NCBI RefSeq assembly: GCF_001761485.1
Contig: NC_090773.1
Location: 1,798,001 to 1,862,000, forward strand
Direction: 5' to 3'
DNA: 64,000 nt
DNA from: Yarrowia lipolytica
Taxonomy: Eukaryota; Ascomycota; Dipodascomycetes; Dipodascales
The translations under genes were made by a program, and so were the position numbers. The notes under the pieces are model-generated. The model was not told where the DNA came from. It did not search any database and saw nothing but the letters and a program-made list of their open reading frames with translations. Below, piece after piece: positions 53,649 through 64,000 of the stretch. The stretch's first letter is position 1, and each line of letters starts with the position of its first letter.

Positions 53649-56600
53649 TTATGAGTCCTGGATCAAACTAATGGGACACCACTCGATGCTGCTCTTCTGT
53701 CTGACGTTTCTGCTCACTCTGTAAAAATGATCAGTGTGTTTGCTAGCTGCCATGTGGGTCAGGAACTTTTCGTCATGGGTAATTACAATCAGCTGGAAGT
53801 TCTTCTGACTGCTTCGAGCATCAATAATGTTACTGAGACCCTTAGCAAGCGACTCGATGTTGTCACTGTCAAGGTTGGTTGTAGGTTCATCGAGAGCAAT
53901 CATTCCACAATTGATTCCAAAACACTCGGCCAGCGCAAGTCGAATGATAATGGCAGCCAGCACCTTCTGACCTGCCGAACAACGCCCTCTCATATCGAGT
54001 TCCGCGTCGCTCTTGACCATAACTACTCGATAGTTGTAGGACCTGTTCTTCGCAGCTCCAGGCTTGTCCTCATCTGATCGAATCAAAATCGTGTCGATAT
54101 CTGTTCCGGAATACGTGGCTTTCCACAGCTCATCAATGATCGTGTTGATCTCGTTCATCTTCATAGAGTGGTACTGCATGATGGCGGAGTCAAGTGCTTT
54201 TCCGTATTTTCCAAGATCCTCGTTGGCAACTGTGGTAGTTTTCAGAAGAATCAACGCCTTTCTGTACTTCTCGTGGACATCCAAGAACTCAGATTTCAAC
54301 TCCACATTGAGATTTCTCAGCTGGTCATCCATCTGCCTCATTTCTCCAAGCAGGCCAGCGTGTTTAGATGAATAGGCAGAGTGCTGTGATCGCAACTGTT
54401 GGGACTTTTGTTGGTATTCGTCTCGATCCCGGACAGCCTTTGTTTCGTCCAATTCGCGAATACGCCCCTCAATCTGACTCATCTCGTTAGTTAGTCGGCG
54501 AACCTCCAAGTTGTCCTGCAGATTACGTTGATGTCCCTTCAAGTCAATTAAGGCCTTCTCTTGAGTGGCAATGTCTTCGCCCAGCTGAGTGATGCGCTGA
54601 GTCAGGTTCTCGACCTCGCCCTTGGCTGAATCTGCTCGTCTTCCTGTCTTTGTCAGCATACTCGCAATGTCCAACTCCTCCAGCTGCTGGATCTGCTGGC
54701 TCATATGGCTCAGTTGATTGGCGTCATTCTTGACATCCTCCAGCTTGTCGGAAATAGCCTCCATCTTGTCTCCGTTAGTCACCCTCATTTCAGACAATTC
54801 GTTCTTCAGTGACTGAAGTTTAGGCTCAATCGATTCAATCTCCTCTCGGACTGTTCTGATTCGAGCTCGACATTCTTCAATCTTCGTCTTCAGACCCGAA
54901 ATTTGTTGCTGAAGCCCTGTCTTCTTGGTTAGCTGGTTCTTCTGGGTACTGAGACTCAACTTTTTGTCCGATATCTGGCCTTGAAGGGAGGAGAACTGCT
55001 TTCTCAAGGCCTCTCTATCATCTACCAACTTTTGACGCTTCTGGTTGATACTCTTGATTTGCGAGTTCAAAGAGGAAGCCAAAGAAGGTAGATCAGAGGT
55101 TGATTCTTCAGAGAAGTCCATCAGGGTCGAGTATTCACCCTCGAAGTCGGTCAACTCCTTTTCTTTAGAAGCCACGTCGCTTTTTAGTCGCTTGACGTCT
55201 TCAACAGCCTTCTTCAGCACCTCCAAATCCCGCAGCTGACTCTCCAGCAGCGACAGTGACTCCTCCTCCTTTTCAAAAGCCGATTGGCCTTCAACGACCT
55301 CCTGTTTGAGCTTCTTGAGCTGTGCAGACACACTCTCCACGCTCTCCTTCAAGTTTCTCCACTCCCGCACCTCTCCGGAAATACCCTGGACGTTATCAAA
55401 ATCGGACTTGATATCCTGGTATTCTTTATCAGCCCGTTCTTTGGTATCGGGAAGAGATATAGTCTTCTCTTCCACGTGGGCAAGAAAATCAGTCAGTTCA
55501 GTGTCCGAGAACTTACGCGAGCAAAGTAAGCAGTTGTGTTGAGCCGACTTGGCAAGCTTCACTGCAGTCTCATAGTACCTCGCGGTGAACATTGTGGATT
55601 CCCGGTTCTGGGTGGCGACCTCTAGGTCATTGGAGAGGTTCTCTAGCGTCGATTCGTAGTCATCAATGTTGTCCTCCCCTTCGCCTAGAACAGCAGAAAT
55701 GGTTTCGTAAAGCTCACTGAGAGTTGCGTCCTTGACAAGTGATTCCTTGTTTAAGATGTCAAGACGAGTGGTGAGATTTGCTAGCGAATCACGTGACTTG
55801 GATACAGCCCCCTGCCCCTTTTCCACCGCATTCTGATAACTTGACAGCTTGGCTGTATAAGTCTTCTCGTCCGTGACGCCCACCTCATCATACTGCTTGG
55901 ATAGCGCATCTTCCACGCCCCGCAACACGCCCCGCTGCTTAGCCAGCTCCGACACCAGCATGCGGTGTTCAGCTCGCTTCTCCGACTTGCTATTGAACTC
56001 GGCTAGATCAGAATTACATTTCTCCAACCGTTTACTGAGCACTTCGGTCTGCTCATCGCATGACTCAATCTCAGTTTCAAATCTCGCCTCCTCCCCTTGC
56101 GAATTACCCTGAAGTCCTGCCAACTTCTCCTCCAGTTTCTGAATCACGCTTTCCTCGTAGGCGATCGTTCCTTCGACCGTCGGAATGGTATCCATCTCAT
56201 CTTGCAGACGCCTGACCTCATTTTCATAGGAAAGAGTGGAAGCCTTGTCGTGGTTGATTTGTCCCTTCTTTTCCGTCAAAGCAGTGGATAGCTTGCTGAT
56301 CTTGTCGGTCTGATTACCCTCTTCAGCTTCTGCTTCTTTCTTGACCCTTTCAAGGTCACTTTTGAGGTCAGATCTCAATTCATTCAAGTCCGAAGTGTTC
56401 CATTTCTTACCAATCTCCTCGAGTAGAGATTCTCTGGCGTTAATCTGGTTCTCCAGCTCCTGTTTCTTGGCCTCCCATTGACCCACTTCAACGATGGCAG
56501 AGTTGTACTCTAAGCGATGACCCTCCATGTCTTTTCTAGCATCTTCGGAATCCTGTTTGAGTCCAGACACGGTCTCTCGTCGGTCATCTAGTCGCGAGTC

Positions 56601-58145
56601 GAATTCAGACACCTGTTTCTGCAACTCGTCATCAGAAACTGTCAGCACTTCGGTACAGTTCTTCTCAAGCCTCTCCCTCTGTTCACCAACCACCACTCGA
56701 TCTCTCTTGAGCTGCTGGACTTCTGCCAACACCTGCTGAAACTGCTGGTTACTCTGAAACAGCTCATCGGACTGCTTTGTCACCATCTCCATCTTGGTCT
56801 CAAGCTCGTCCGCCTGGGACTTGTAATCCTCAATCCTCTCGAGCAGCAGATTCGCCTTCTCAGCAGCTTTATCGGCCCTATCCTTATCTGCTTTGAGGTA
56901 CTCTGTCGTTTGTGTTTGAAGCTTGATCTCCACATTCTTTTCTTTTCTGAGACTTTTGATAGAATCCAATGCCTTTGTGAATTTGAGAGCCTCGAAAATC
57001 TCGTCAAACCGCTTCTTCAACACGGCTGGCTCGGATAGCGGCCAGAGTGACTCCTCCTGATGACAAAAGATGACATAATCGAGAATGCTCTTCGAGACAC
57101 CCAAATAGAGCGGCATCTGGGCGTCTAGTTCTGCGCACCGCGTCGACACAGTAGTACGCTCTCCGTTGTTACTGGCCATCAGCTGTCCCTCCAAAGTCTT
57201 GAATTGACGAGTATTTTTCTTAACAAGAACCTGCATCGTTCGTGTACATATCATTTGTATGCCATTGACGTTGGTGAATGCCAGTTTAACTTGTCCTAAC
57301 ACTTCTTTCTCTCCACAGATTTTCGGATCGTGGATGAAAGCACCTCCCTTGGAGTGAGGAGGAAGGTCACCGGTAGTGGCGTATCGCAGACATTCGATGA
57401 TGGTGGTTTTTCCAGAACCATTTTGGCCAACAATGAGTGTCAATGGTTTGTTGAAGGTGATGGTCTCACGTTCGGTATTATCGAAAGAACGGATTCCCTG
57501 AATGGAAAGCTGAGTTAGTATTGATTGGTGTGTGACTTGCAGTGGTACGAGCTCTTAATGATGTCCGCAGCCATGTGACCAGAATTGAGCGGTAGCTATT
57601 GCGATGGAGGACATGCGACAGGATGAAAGAAATATGAGATAAAGGAAAACAATATAGATCAAGATCAGTGCCACGAGAATGTCCAATCGCCATGGATCAG
57701 ATCAGATAAAGCGGAGCACATTTTTACTCAATCGTAAGCCTCCTACCGTTGGCTTCGAACGGATCCTCGTGTTGATAGAGATGGATCATTTGATCGTTAC
57801 GTGAATCAATCTCTGCAAAGATTCACGCACAATACATCAACTTTGGAAGTACACCAATACATCAGCAAAGTCCTTCCAGATCCAAAAATTAACACTCCCA
57901 GACATGTTCTGATCAAGTGAAAGGCCAGAAACTGTGATATAGCTGATGCTAATCACAAGACACCCTTCTGGCCTTCGCAGTCTTCCTCCACACACACACA
58001 CACACCTTGCACGACTGCACCTCCGGTTTGTTGTTTCTCTGATCGATAAGATGAGCAAAAATTTATGTGAGGAATCCCATGATCCGCCTGCTCTCGCGTG
58101 GCAAAAAAAAGCCGTCTTTGTACTCACTTTCGAAATCGAAGACAT
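53649..58145 (-). CDS. RAD50: DNA double-strand break repair ATPase Rad50, two exons
   Basis: ATPase core of the Mre11-Rad50-Xrs2/Nbs1 complex, which tethers and processes DNA ends in the nucleus. Exon 1 is only 18 bases (58128-58145) and encodes MSSISK. The intron is 57510-58127 (618 bases) with donor GTGAGT and acceptor ACTAACTCAG. Exon 2 runs 53649-57509. The joined protein has 1292 residues (S. cerevisiae 1312) and begins MSSISKLSIQGIRSF, matching the Rad50 start. Walker A is GQNGSGKTT at 34-42. Long coiled coils flank the zinc hook CLLC at 666-669. The ABC signature is in RGRCSAGQKVLAA, and Walker B is in MIALDEPTTNLD. Without the tiny exon the conserved first strand would be lost, so this exon is well supported. 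Confidence 0.95.
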
Positions 58146-58346
58146 GTTCAATGCCAACCGTATGGCGTCCAACTGGAAGAGTGTAATGCAGTGTAGGTTT
58201 TTGATAATGTGCTTAGTAAGCCAAGTTGTTGTGATTACCTGTACACACAAGTTGACCACAGTAGTCCTTCTCGATGTGTTTAATTTGATAATTTCCAGCT
58301 CCTCGATGTCTGAACGAAAGTATCTCAAAGTAGATTGGGCTGAATT

Positions 58347-58400
58347 TAAAAATAAAAAATAAAATAAAAAATAAAAAATAAAAAATAAAAAATAAAAAAA
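58347..58400. repeat. AAAAAAT microsatellite
   Basis: About seven copies of a seven-base unit AAAAAAT with small length changes. Confidence 0.85.
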
Positions 58401-59415
58401 GGTTGACTGGGCTATAGTGTGTGTATGTACGTATGTACGTTACTAAGTATGTATGTACTGTACTGTACAGTATGTACAATACCAAGTCATGTTGCAACTT
58501 GAGAGCAGACAGGATATTCGTTAATAATCTCGATTGGATCCAACATTTGCAATAGATACCCTTTCAATTTCCTTACATATATACATATAAATGTACAGCA
58601 TCTTCCTTTCTTACTGGAACAAGATCTCCGTACAGCCGATGAAGATACACACATTGAAGTGCTGTTGTTCCCAAACCGTGCACGCTGTACCAGGTAGAGA
58701 CCTTACTGAAGTCGTTTTCTGTCATCCATACTTGCATCGATATAGGTCCCCAACATCCTTTCATCAAGTGCTCACTAGTTTCATACGAAGACACATCCTT
58801 TCCCCGTTTTTGTCTGGCGATGTCCGAAATCTTAAATCCGACTGTGATGCGACATTCTACCCCGCGAACATGGTTAAATACGAGCTGGCTTCTCTTCTTG
58901 TCAACTGCGCACACAATTGGTTATCTGCAGCTCGTACAGCTGGGCTGCCCTGGGCTTTTTCGCTGGGGTTCTACAAGACTTCATTGCAGAGTGAGGGTAC
59001 CTTCGTTTCGATTCTCGGTGGGGACGATTTAAAACGGTTGATCAATACAAGTTTTAGAGCAGAAGAGAAACCCTTGGGCACTGTCAGTCAGTCGTGAAAA
59101 TTACTAATAATTCGTTTTATCCTCAAACAGGAATGACCAGCGAGATAGAGAGAAAGCTGCCTTCAAAGACTTTGATGTAAAGTTGATGATAAAGTTGACC
59201 ATGCCATATTTTACTCGTATACTACTTCAACTTGTACGAAAGAGTTGAGTCATGTGGAAGACCAGCAGAGATCTCAAATTTGCTGTACAAGTAGATATTG
59301 TATCTTAGTTGTGGCTTTCTAACTCACTTGATTAATATTCACATTCTCAGTTCACATTCTCAGTTCACTTGATGCGATCATAGGCGATATCATCATAACC
59401 TGTGGCAGGCCACCC

Positions 59416-59458
59416 CTTGCATTAGACCGGTGGGGTCTGACATATCGGTTCATGCAAG
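59416..59458. repeat. Inverted repeat, CTTGCAT ... ATGCAAG
   Basis: Arms CTTGCAT (59416-59422) and ATGCAAG (59452-59458) enclose a second pair, ACCG (59426-59429) with CGGT (59446-59449), forming a two-part stem with a 16-base loop. Confidence 0.6.
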
Positions 59459-59676
59459 CCTTCAATGCTCGTGGGCTGCCATATGTTGATCTTTTCCTGT
59501 GTTTTTTAAGTCGCTGTTTTTTCTAGATACCAACGAAATCAGTTGTCTTCTCCTGATGGACTATAAACACATATATTTTCGCCTAGCCTGTTGTGACGTC
59601 ACCAACTTTAAATGGAGTCATACTGAAATAAGCTCCAGCATAAACTTTAGACACCTCCCAGTTTTTAAAACGCTCC

Positions 59677-61980
59677 ATGTTTGCGATTCGAGGTGTACGA
59701 CGTCAATTACCGCTCTACAACACCTATCGACTTCGTCTTTTTTGCACCATGGACTCCTCCGCCGTTAAACAACCCGAGTGGCACGCTCCGAAAGAGCCTC
59801 AGTCTCGTGACACCCTGAAGCTGTACAACTCGTTGACTCGATCCAAGACTGCTTTTGTTCCCATTGCTGGCAACAAGGTCACCTGGTACTGCTGCGGGCC
59901 CACCGTCTACGACTCCAGCCACATGGGCCATGCCCGAAATTACGTTAGCACCGACATCAACCGACGAATTCTACAGGACTACTTTGGATACGATGTTCTG
60001 TTCGTGCAGAATGTGACTGACATTGACGATAAGATCATCATCCGAGGCCGACAGCAACACCTGTTCCAAAAGTACGTTGAGGAGAACAAGGGTCTGTCTC
60101 AGGAGGTGCTGTCAAAGGTTCTCAGCAGCTGGAACGATTTCGCCAAGGACAAGCTCGGTTACACTGATGAGGTTGCCGATTTCGAGAAGTACGTGGAGTC
60201 GGAAACAACTAAACTCAAGTCAATCGAAGACGCCAAGTTCAAGATGAACCTAGCAAGCGCACAGGCTGCTGCTAAGGCTCTCACCGACAAGACCGTCACA
60301 CCAGACATTTTCTACCCTGCTGTCAAGGATGTTCTTGTGCTCACACTGGATCAGGAGCAGGGCTCCACCGTGTCGGACCACAAGATCTTCCGAGAACTGT
60401 CTGCGTTCTGGGAGGGTGAATTCGACAAGGACATGGCAAAACTCAACGTTCTGGCCCCCTCTGTCACAACTCGTGTCTCTGAGTACGTTCCTGAGATTGT
60501 CGAGTACGTGGAGAAGATCATCGACAACGGCTACGCCTACGTCAGCGATTCCGGCGTGTACTTCGACACCGCTGCCTTCGACAAGTCCCACGACTACGCC
60601 AAGCTCCAGCCCTGGAACAAGGGCCATGCTGACCTGATTGATGAGGGAGAAGGTTCTCTTTCCAATAAGACTGGCAAGCGAAATTACTCTGATTTCGCCC
60701 TGTGGAAGGCCTCCAAGCCCGGTGAGCCCTTCTGGGACTCTCCTTGGGGTCAGGGACGACCTGGATGGCACATTGAGTGCTCTGTCATGGCTTCTGCCAT
60801 TCTCGGTCCTCAGATGGACATTCACTCTGGAGGTATTGATCTGGCATTCCCTCACCACGACAATGAGCTTGCCCAGAGTGAAGCCCATTACGACTGCAAG
60901 CAGTGGGTCAACTACTTCCTTCACACTGGCCACCTACACATCGAGGGTCAGAAGATGAGCAAGTCTCTGAAGAACTTCATCACCATTGACGAGGCCCTCC
61001 AGACCTATTCTCCGCGGCAACTCCGTCTGGCGTTCGCCCTTCAGCAGTGGAACAACCAACTCGACTTCAAGTCTGCCCTGATTTCCGAGGTCAAGTCCGT
61101 GGAGTCCACCTTCTCAAAGTTTTTTGCCAAGGTCCGTGCTCTCAAGGGCGAAGTTGAGGACAAGGTTTCAAAGGGTGTTCTTGTTTCCAAGAAGACCGGC
61201 CCTGCTGAGCTTGCCCTGCTGAACGCTCTGTCCGACTGCAAGGAGGCCGTTCACATTGCTCTCTGTGACAATCTGGCCACACCTGCTGCTATTCAGAACA
61301 TGGTGCAGCTTGTTGGCAAGGTCAACCTTTACCTTGGCGAGACTTCCACCGAGAATGTGCGAACTGAGATTCTGGTTGATGTTGCCACCTTCATTAGCAA
61401 GATGTTCGCCGTCTTTGGTTTCCGAACTCGAACTGACAACCTGGGTTTCACCGAAGAGTCTTCCGAGGCTTCTTCCGAGGCTCTGATCATGCCCTACCTT
61501 ACCACTCTGCGAAACTTCCGGGACGACATTCGAGGTAAGGCTATGGCTCGAGCCGCTCATCTCGAATTCCTGCAGGCCACTGATCAGGTGAGATTCGACC
61601 TGCTTAAGCAGGGCGTTTCCCTTGACGACCGTGGTGTCGGCGAGCCTGCCCTGATCAAGATTCTGTCCGATTCTGAGAAGCTGGAGCTGATCAAGGCACA
61701 GGAGGAGAAGGAGAAGCGAGCTGCGGAGAAGGCTGCCAAGCGAGAGGCCCAGGCCAAGCTGGAGGCGCAGAAGGTTGCCGAGAGAGAGGCCAAGGCTAAG
61801 ATTGCTCCCAAGGATCTGTGGAAGGATGACCCCGCTTATTCGCAGTGGGATGAGGACGGAATCCCAACCCATAACGCTGAGGGTGAAGCTATTTCTAAGA
61901 GTCTCAAGAAGAAACTTACCAAACAGCATGAGGCCCAGAAGAAGCTGTATCATGACTACGAGGGACAGATTTTGGAGTAA
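59677..61980 (+). CDS. CRS1: Cysteinyl-tRNA synthetase, probably dual-targeted
   Basis: Class I aminoacyl-tRNA synthetase that charges tRNA-Cys. The first ATG (59677) gives 767 residues. Residues 1-24 (MFAIRGVRRQLPLYNTYRLR and LFCT) are basic and free of acidic residues, like a mitochondrial presequence. A second ATG at 59749 in CACCATGGACTCC begins the conserved cytosolic form (MDSSAVKQPEWHAPKEPQ). One gene may therefore serve both compartments through two starts. The HIGH-type motif lies in CCGPTVYDSSHMGHARNY, and the first zinc-binding cysteine is in that segment. KMSKS is seen in GQKMSKSLKNFITI. HIECSVMASAILGPQMDIHS and GGIDLAFPHHDNELAQSEAH are conserved cysteine-site segments. A lysine-rich coiled coil near 680-720 is the usual eukaryotic addition. 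Confidence 0.95.
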   Translation: MFAIRGVRRQLPLYNTYRLRLFCTMDSSAVKQPEWHAPKEPQSRDTLKLYNSLTRSKTAFVPIAGNKVTWYCCGPTVYDSSHMGHARNYVSTDINRRILQDYFGYDVLFVQNVTDIDDKIIIRGRQQHLFQKYVEENKGLSQEVLSKVLSSWNDFAKDKLGYTDEVADFEKYVESETTKLKSIEDAKFKMNLASAQAAAKALTDKTVTPDIFYPAVKDVLVLTLDQEQGSTVSDHKIFRELSAFWEGEFDKDMAKLNVLAPSVTTRVSEYVPEIVEYVEKIIDNGYAYVSDSGVYFDTAAFDKSHDYAKLQPWNKGHADLIDEGEGSLSNKTGKRNYSDFALWKASKPGEPFWDSPWGQGRPGWHIECSVMASAILGPQMDIHSGGIDLAFPHHDNELAQSEAHYDCKQWVNYFLHTGHLHIEGQKMSKSLKNFITIDEALQTYSPRQLRLAFALQQWNNQLDFKSALISEVKSVESTFSKFFAKVRALKGEVEDKVSKGVLVSKKTGPAELALLNALSDCKEAVHIALCDNLATPAAIQNMVQLVGKVNLYLGETSTENVRTEILVDVATFISKMFAVFGFRTRTDNLGFTEESSEASSEALIMPYLTTLRNFRDDIRGKAMARAAHLEFLQATDQVRFDLLKQGVSLDDRGVGEPALIKILSDSEKLELIKAQEEKEKRAAEKAAKREAQAKLEAQKVAEREAKAKIAPKDLWKDDPAYSQWDEDGIPTHNAEGEAISKSLKKKLTKQHEAQKKLYHDYEGQILE

Positions 61981-62605
61981 GCGCCCAACCAAGTGCGACC
62001 AATTACGCATAGCGTGCACCACGTGAGAGTGTTGGGTTCATCAGTGTGGAACAAGAGTCGTTGAGACCAATGCAAATAAGAGCTCTCTTAGACTCGTGTG
62101 GTCCTAATGGCATATTAACCCGACTCTGTTGACTTATACCGATACATTTATTAGTAGAAGGAGTATATAGGATTTGAAAATGAATTTCTTGACCGTGTAG
62201 CTGTAATAGCGATGTGTGATGAAACACTCAGCTCGGTACAACATACTGATGCGCAAGGCGGAACCACAAACGATCACAAGCGAAAAACCGCTGTCAAAAA
62301 AAAAACATGACATGTACATGAATCTCTTTTGATGAGCAACTACACCAGAAGAGTGCAATTGGTACGTGGTGTCCCTAGAAGTGAGTTGTGAGCTGTTACA
62401 TTAACTATATCTAATCACATACTTATGATCTTCAATACTCTAGGTAAACGGTGGTGAATGGACCGGGTGACTTTTTCAGAATGTTGCCATGTGTTTATAT
62501 TTTTACTTATCGCGTGGAAATAACTTACTAAGGGTATTCGTGTCTCAAGAACCCCCGTCTATAACAAATCATTCATGACATACATAACATACATACTCGC
62601 ACCTC
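61981..62605. other. Convergent intergenic region between CRS1 and PAN1
   Basis: About 620 bases of 3' flanks; AT-rich, no coding signal seen. Confidence 0.5.
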
Positions 62606-64000
62606 TTAGTTGAGAACGGCACCAGCGCTGGGGTTTGAAGAAATCTTCTTGTCCTTGTCATCCACTCGTCGGAGTGTCTTTCCGCCGGTGATTTCACCAA
62701 GCAGGGCAGTAATACCGCCAGTGGCAGCAGGGGGACGCTCGGGGAGATCGCCAGCCGAAGGACCAGTCATGGATGGAGGAGCAGGGGCTCCAAACATAGG
62801 CGGAGGAGGTCCAGGAGGAGGTGGAGGAGGGGCTCCTCCAGGGGCATCGAAGGAAGGAGCTGGCCCAGGGGGAGGAGGAGGGGCCCCAAATCCAGGTGCA
62901 GGAGGAGGAGGAGGGGGGATTCCGGAAGGTGCCTCAGGAGCTCCAAAGCCGGGGGCGAAGGAAGGAGGAGAAAGGATAACCCGTAGGGGCTGCGGCGGCA
63001 GCGGTGGGGAGGGGGAGGAGGGGCTGCGACGGGAGGTGCTGCCTCTGCAAAGGTCTGCTGTGTGGGGGAACCTTCGGGTGTCTCGAAATCAAACTCCGAC
63101 GACGACATGTCGTTGTGAGTGTCCACGGGAGGTGGCAAGTGGGTAGTTTCGATGGTGGTAGGCGCAGAGGGGGGAGCAGGGGGTGCCTCCGTGGCAGCAG
63201 GAGCAGAGGGTGCCTCCGTAGCAGGGGGGATGTTGATCTCGGGCATGGGAGGTGCAGGGGGAGCAGACTCGGGTCCTGGGGTAGCCTCCGAGGCAGCAAC
63301 TGCGACCTCAACAGCAGCAGGGGCAACAGGAGGTGCAGCGGGTGGAGCAGCAGGGGCCGAACCCGTAGGAGTGGCTGTGATGGGCGCACCCCCAGTGGGC
63401 TGTCTCTGGATGGGGGGAGCCATGGTTCGGAATAGCTGGGAAGCCAGCTCGGCAGCGTTACCTCGGTGATAGTCCTGGTCGTCGTCCTCGTCACTGCTCA
63501 TTCCCCAATCATCGTCGTCATTCTTGGCAGCTCGCTGGTTGGCTCGCTGGTTGGAGATCTTGACGGGGTCCACGGGCTTGGGGGCCTCCTTGGGAGCTTC
63601 AGAAAAGGAGGCAGGAGAAGGTGCCGCGATGGGCTGGTTGGTGCCGGGTCGCAGGAAAGGATTATTGTCCTCACCTCCGGCTGCTGGGGCTGCAGCGGCA
63701 GCATCACCACCGTTGTTCAGGCGATGGAAGGGGTTGTTGTCGTCAGCAGCGGGGACTGTGGGAGCTGCCGGTGACGGGGTAGATGTGGCAACGGGAGGAG
63801 TAGCGGCGACAGCGGTGGAAGTAGTAGAGGGAGCAGTAGCCTTGTTAGAGAAAGCAGCAAGGGCGGCGGCGCCAACATCTCCCTCAGCTTCATCAGCCTC
63901 GGCCTCCTTGGATTGGGACTCCTTCCAGGCCTTTTCTCGGGCTTCGTTGGCCTCCATTTCCTCTCGAAGCTTTCGCATTCGCTCCTCCTTGGCGGCCTTC
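62606..64000 (-). CDS. PAN1: Actin cytoskeleton regulator Pan1, C-terminal part (cut by window edge; frame changes in the proline-rich tail)
   Basis: Endocytic scaffold that activates the Arp2/3 complex at cortical actin patches. Only the 3' end lies in the window. From the edge there is a charged coiled coil (KAAKEERMRKLREEMEANEA), an alanine- and proline-rich region, the acidic Arp2/3-linked patch DDDDWGMSSDEDDDQDYHRG followed by NAAELASQLFRTMAPP, a long proline-rich stretch, and finally a WH2 actin-binding motif (GGITALLGEITGGKTLRRVD) ending at 62606. The upstream frame (to about 63020) and the WH2 frame differ. The sensible reading passes from PPVAAPPPPP to TAAAAAPTGYP to SPPSFAPGFGAP, which needs one base fewer at a C run near 63015-63025 and one fewer at TTT near 62985. 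A sequencing error, a strain allele or, less likely, a small intron could explain this. Confidence 0.85.

Larger units (their letters stand above)
58146..59676. other. Divergent region between RAD50 and CRS1
   Basis: About 1.5 kb. It holds an A-rich microsatellite (58347-58400), a GTAC-rich block (58420-58490) and a 43-base inverted repeat (59416-59458). A 168-codon ATG-started frame at 58591-59097 overlaps a similar frame on the other strand; neither has a recognisable family, so I do not call a gene. Confidence 0.5.

Noticed and set aside
58591-59097. 168-codon ATG-started frame upstream of CRS1
   Set aside because: It overlaps another open frame on the opposite strand, has no recognisable domain, and sits in a divergent promoter region; evidence too weak for a gene.
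1-64000. CRISPR arrays, bacterial operons, riboswitches
   Set aside because: None seen; the window is eukaryotic nuclear DNA.

Overview
The window reads as nuclear DNA of a hemiascomycete yeast of the Yarrowia clade, most likely Yarrowia lipolytica. The evidence is the style of the genes and introns. Introns begin GTGAGT, and their CTAAC branch point sits only one or two bases before the 3' AG (seen in the mitochondrial ACP gene and in RAD50). Coding regions are GC-balanced, intergenic regions are long, many starts sit in a CACA/AACATG context, and both tRNA-Ser genes carry introns. No database search was possible, so the species call is inference.

Layout. 1-6.5 kb: RAM1 (farnesyltransferase beta), an ER-type UBA-UAS-UBX protein, an intron-bearing tRNA-Ser(GCT) and a two-exon mitochondrial acyl carrier protein. 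6.5-16 kb: a long gene-free stretch, a Zn(II)2Cys6 transcription factor, a spacer rich in CACGTG, and ARG3 with three perfect Gcn4-type sites upstream. 16-31.8 kb: TRL1 (tRNA ligase, minus), an intron-bearing tRNA-Ser(CGA), YTH1 (minus), TRS120, an MFS transporter (minus) and an acidic protein with a Myb-like N-terminus. 31.8-40.3 kb: a gene-poor, AT-rich desert holding tandem repeats, paired hairpins, a degenerate repeat island and one species-type small gene. 40.3-47 kb: a yippee protein (MOH1-like), a D-ribulokinase of the FGGY family and an orphan gene followed by a long A tract. 47.5-49.6 kb: a Ty3/gypsy fossil kept as one long open frame. 51-53 kb: a small orphan gene and a decayed fragment of the fatty acid synthase beta gene (FAS1). 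53.6-64 kb: RAD50 (minus, with an 18-base first exon), CRS1 (cysteinyl-tRNA synthetase with two possible starts) and the 3' end of PAN1 (minus, cut by the window edge), whose proline-rich tail changes reading frame.

How the parts relate. This is an ordinary eukaryotic housekeeping neighbourhood with no operons. A loose RNA theme links TRL1, two tRNA-Ser genes whose introns would need TRL1 for joining, YTH1 (mRNA 3' ends) and CRS1. ARG3 has a clear amino-acid-control promoter. I found no convincing undescribed multi-gene system. The features most worth a second look are the FAS1 relic, the PAN1 frame change, the paired TGGGGG-loop hairpins, the long open frame of the gypsy fossil, the poly(A)-trailed orphan gene and the Myb-like acidic protein beside the desert.
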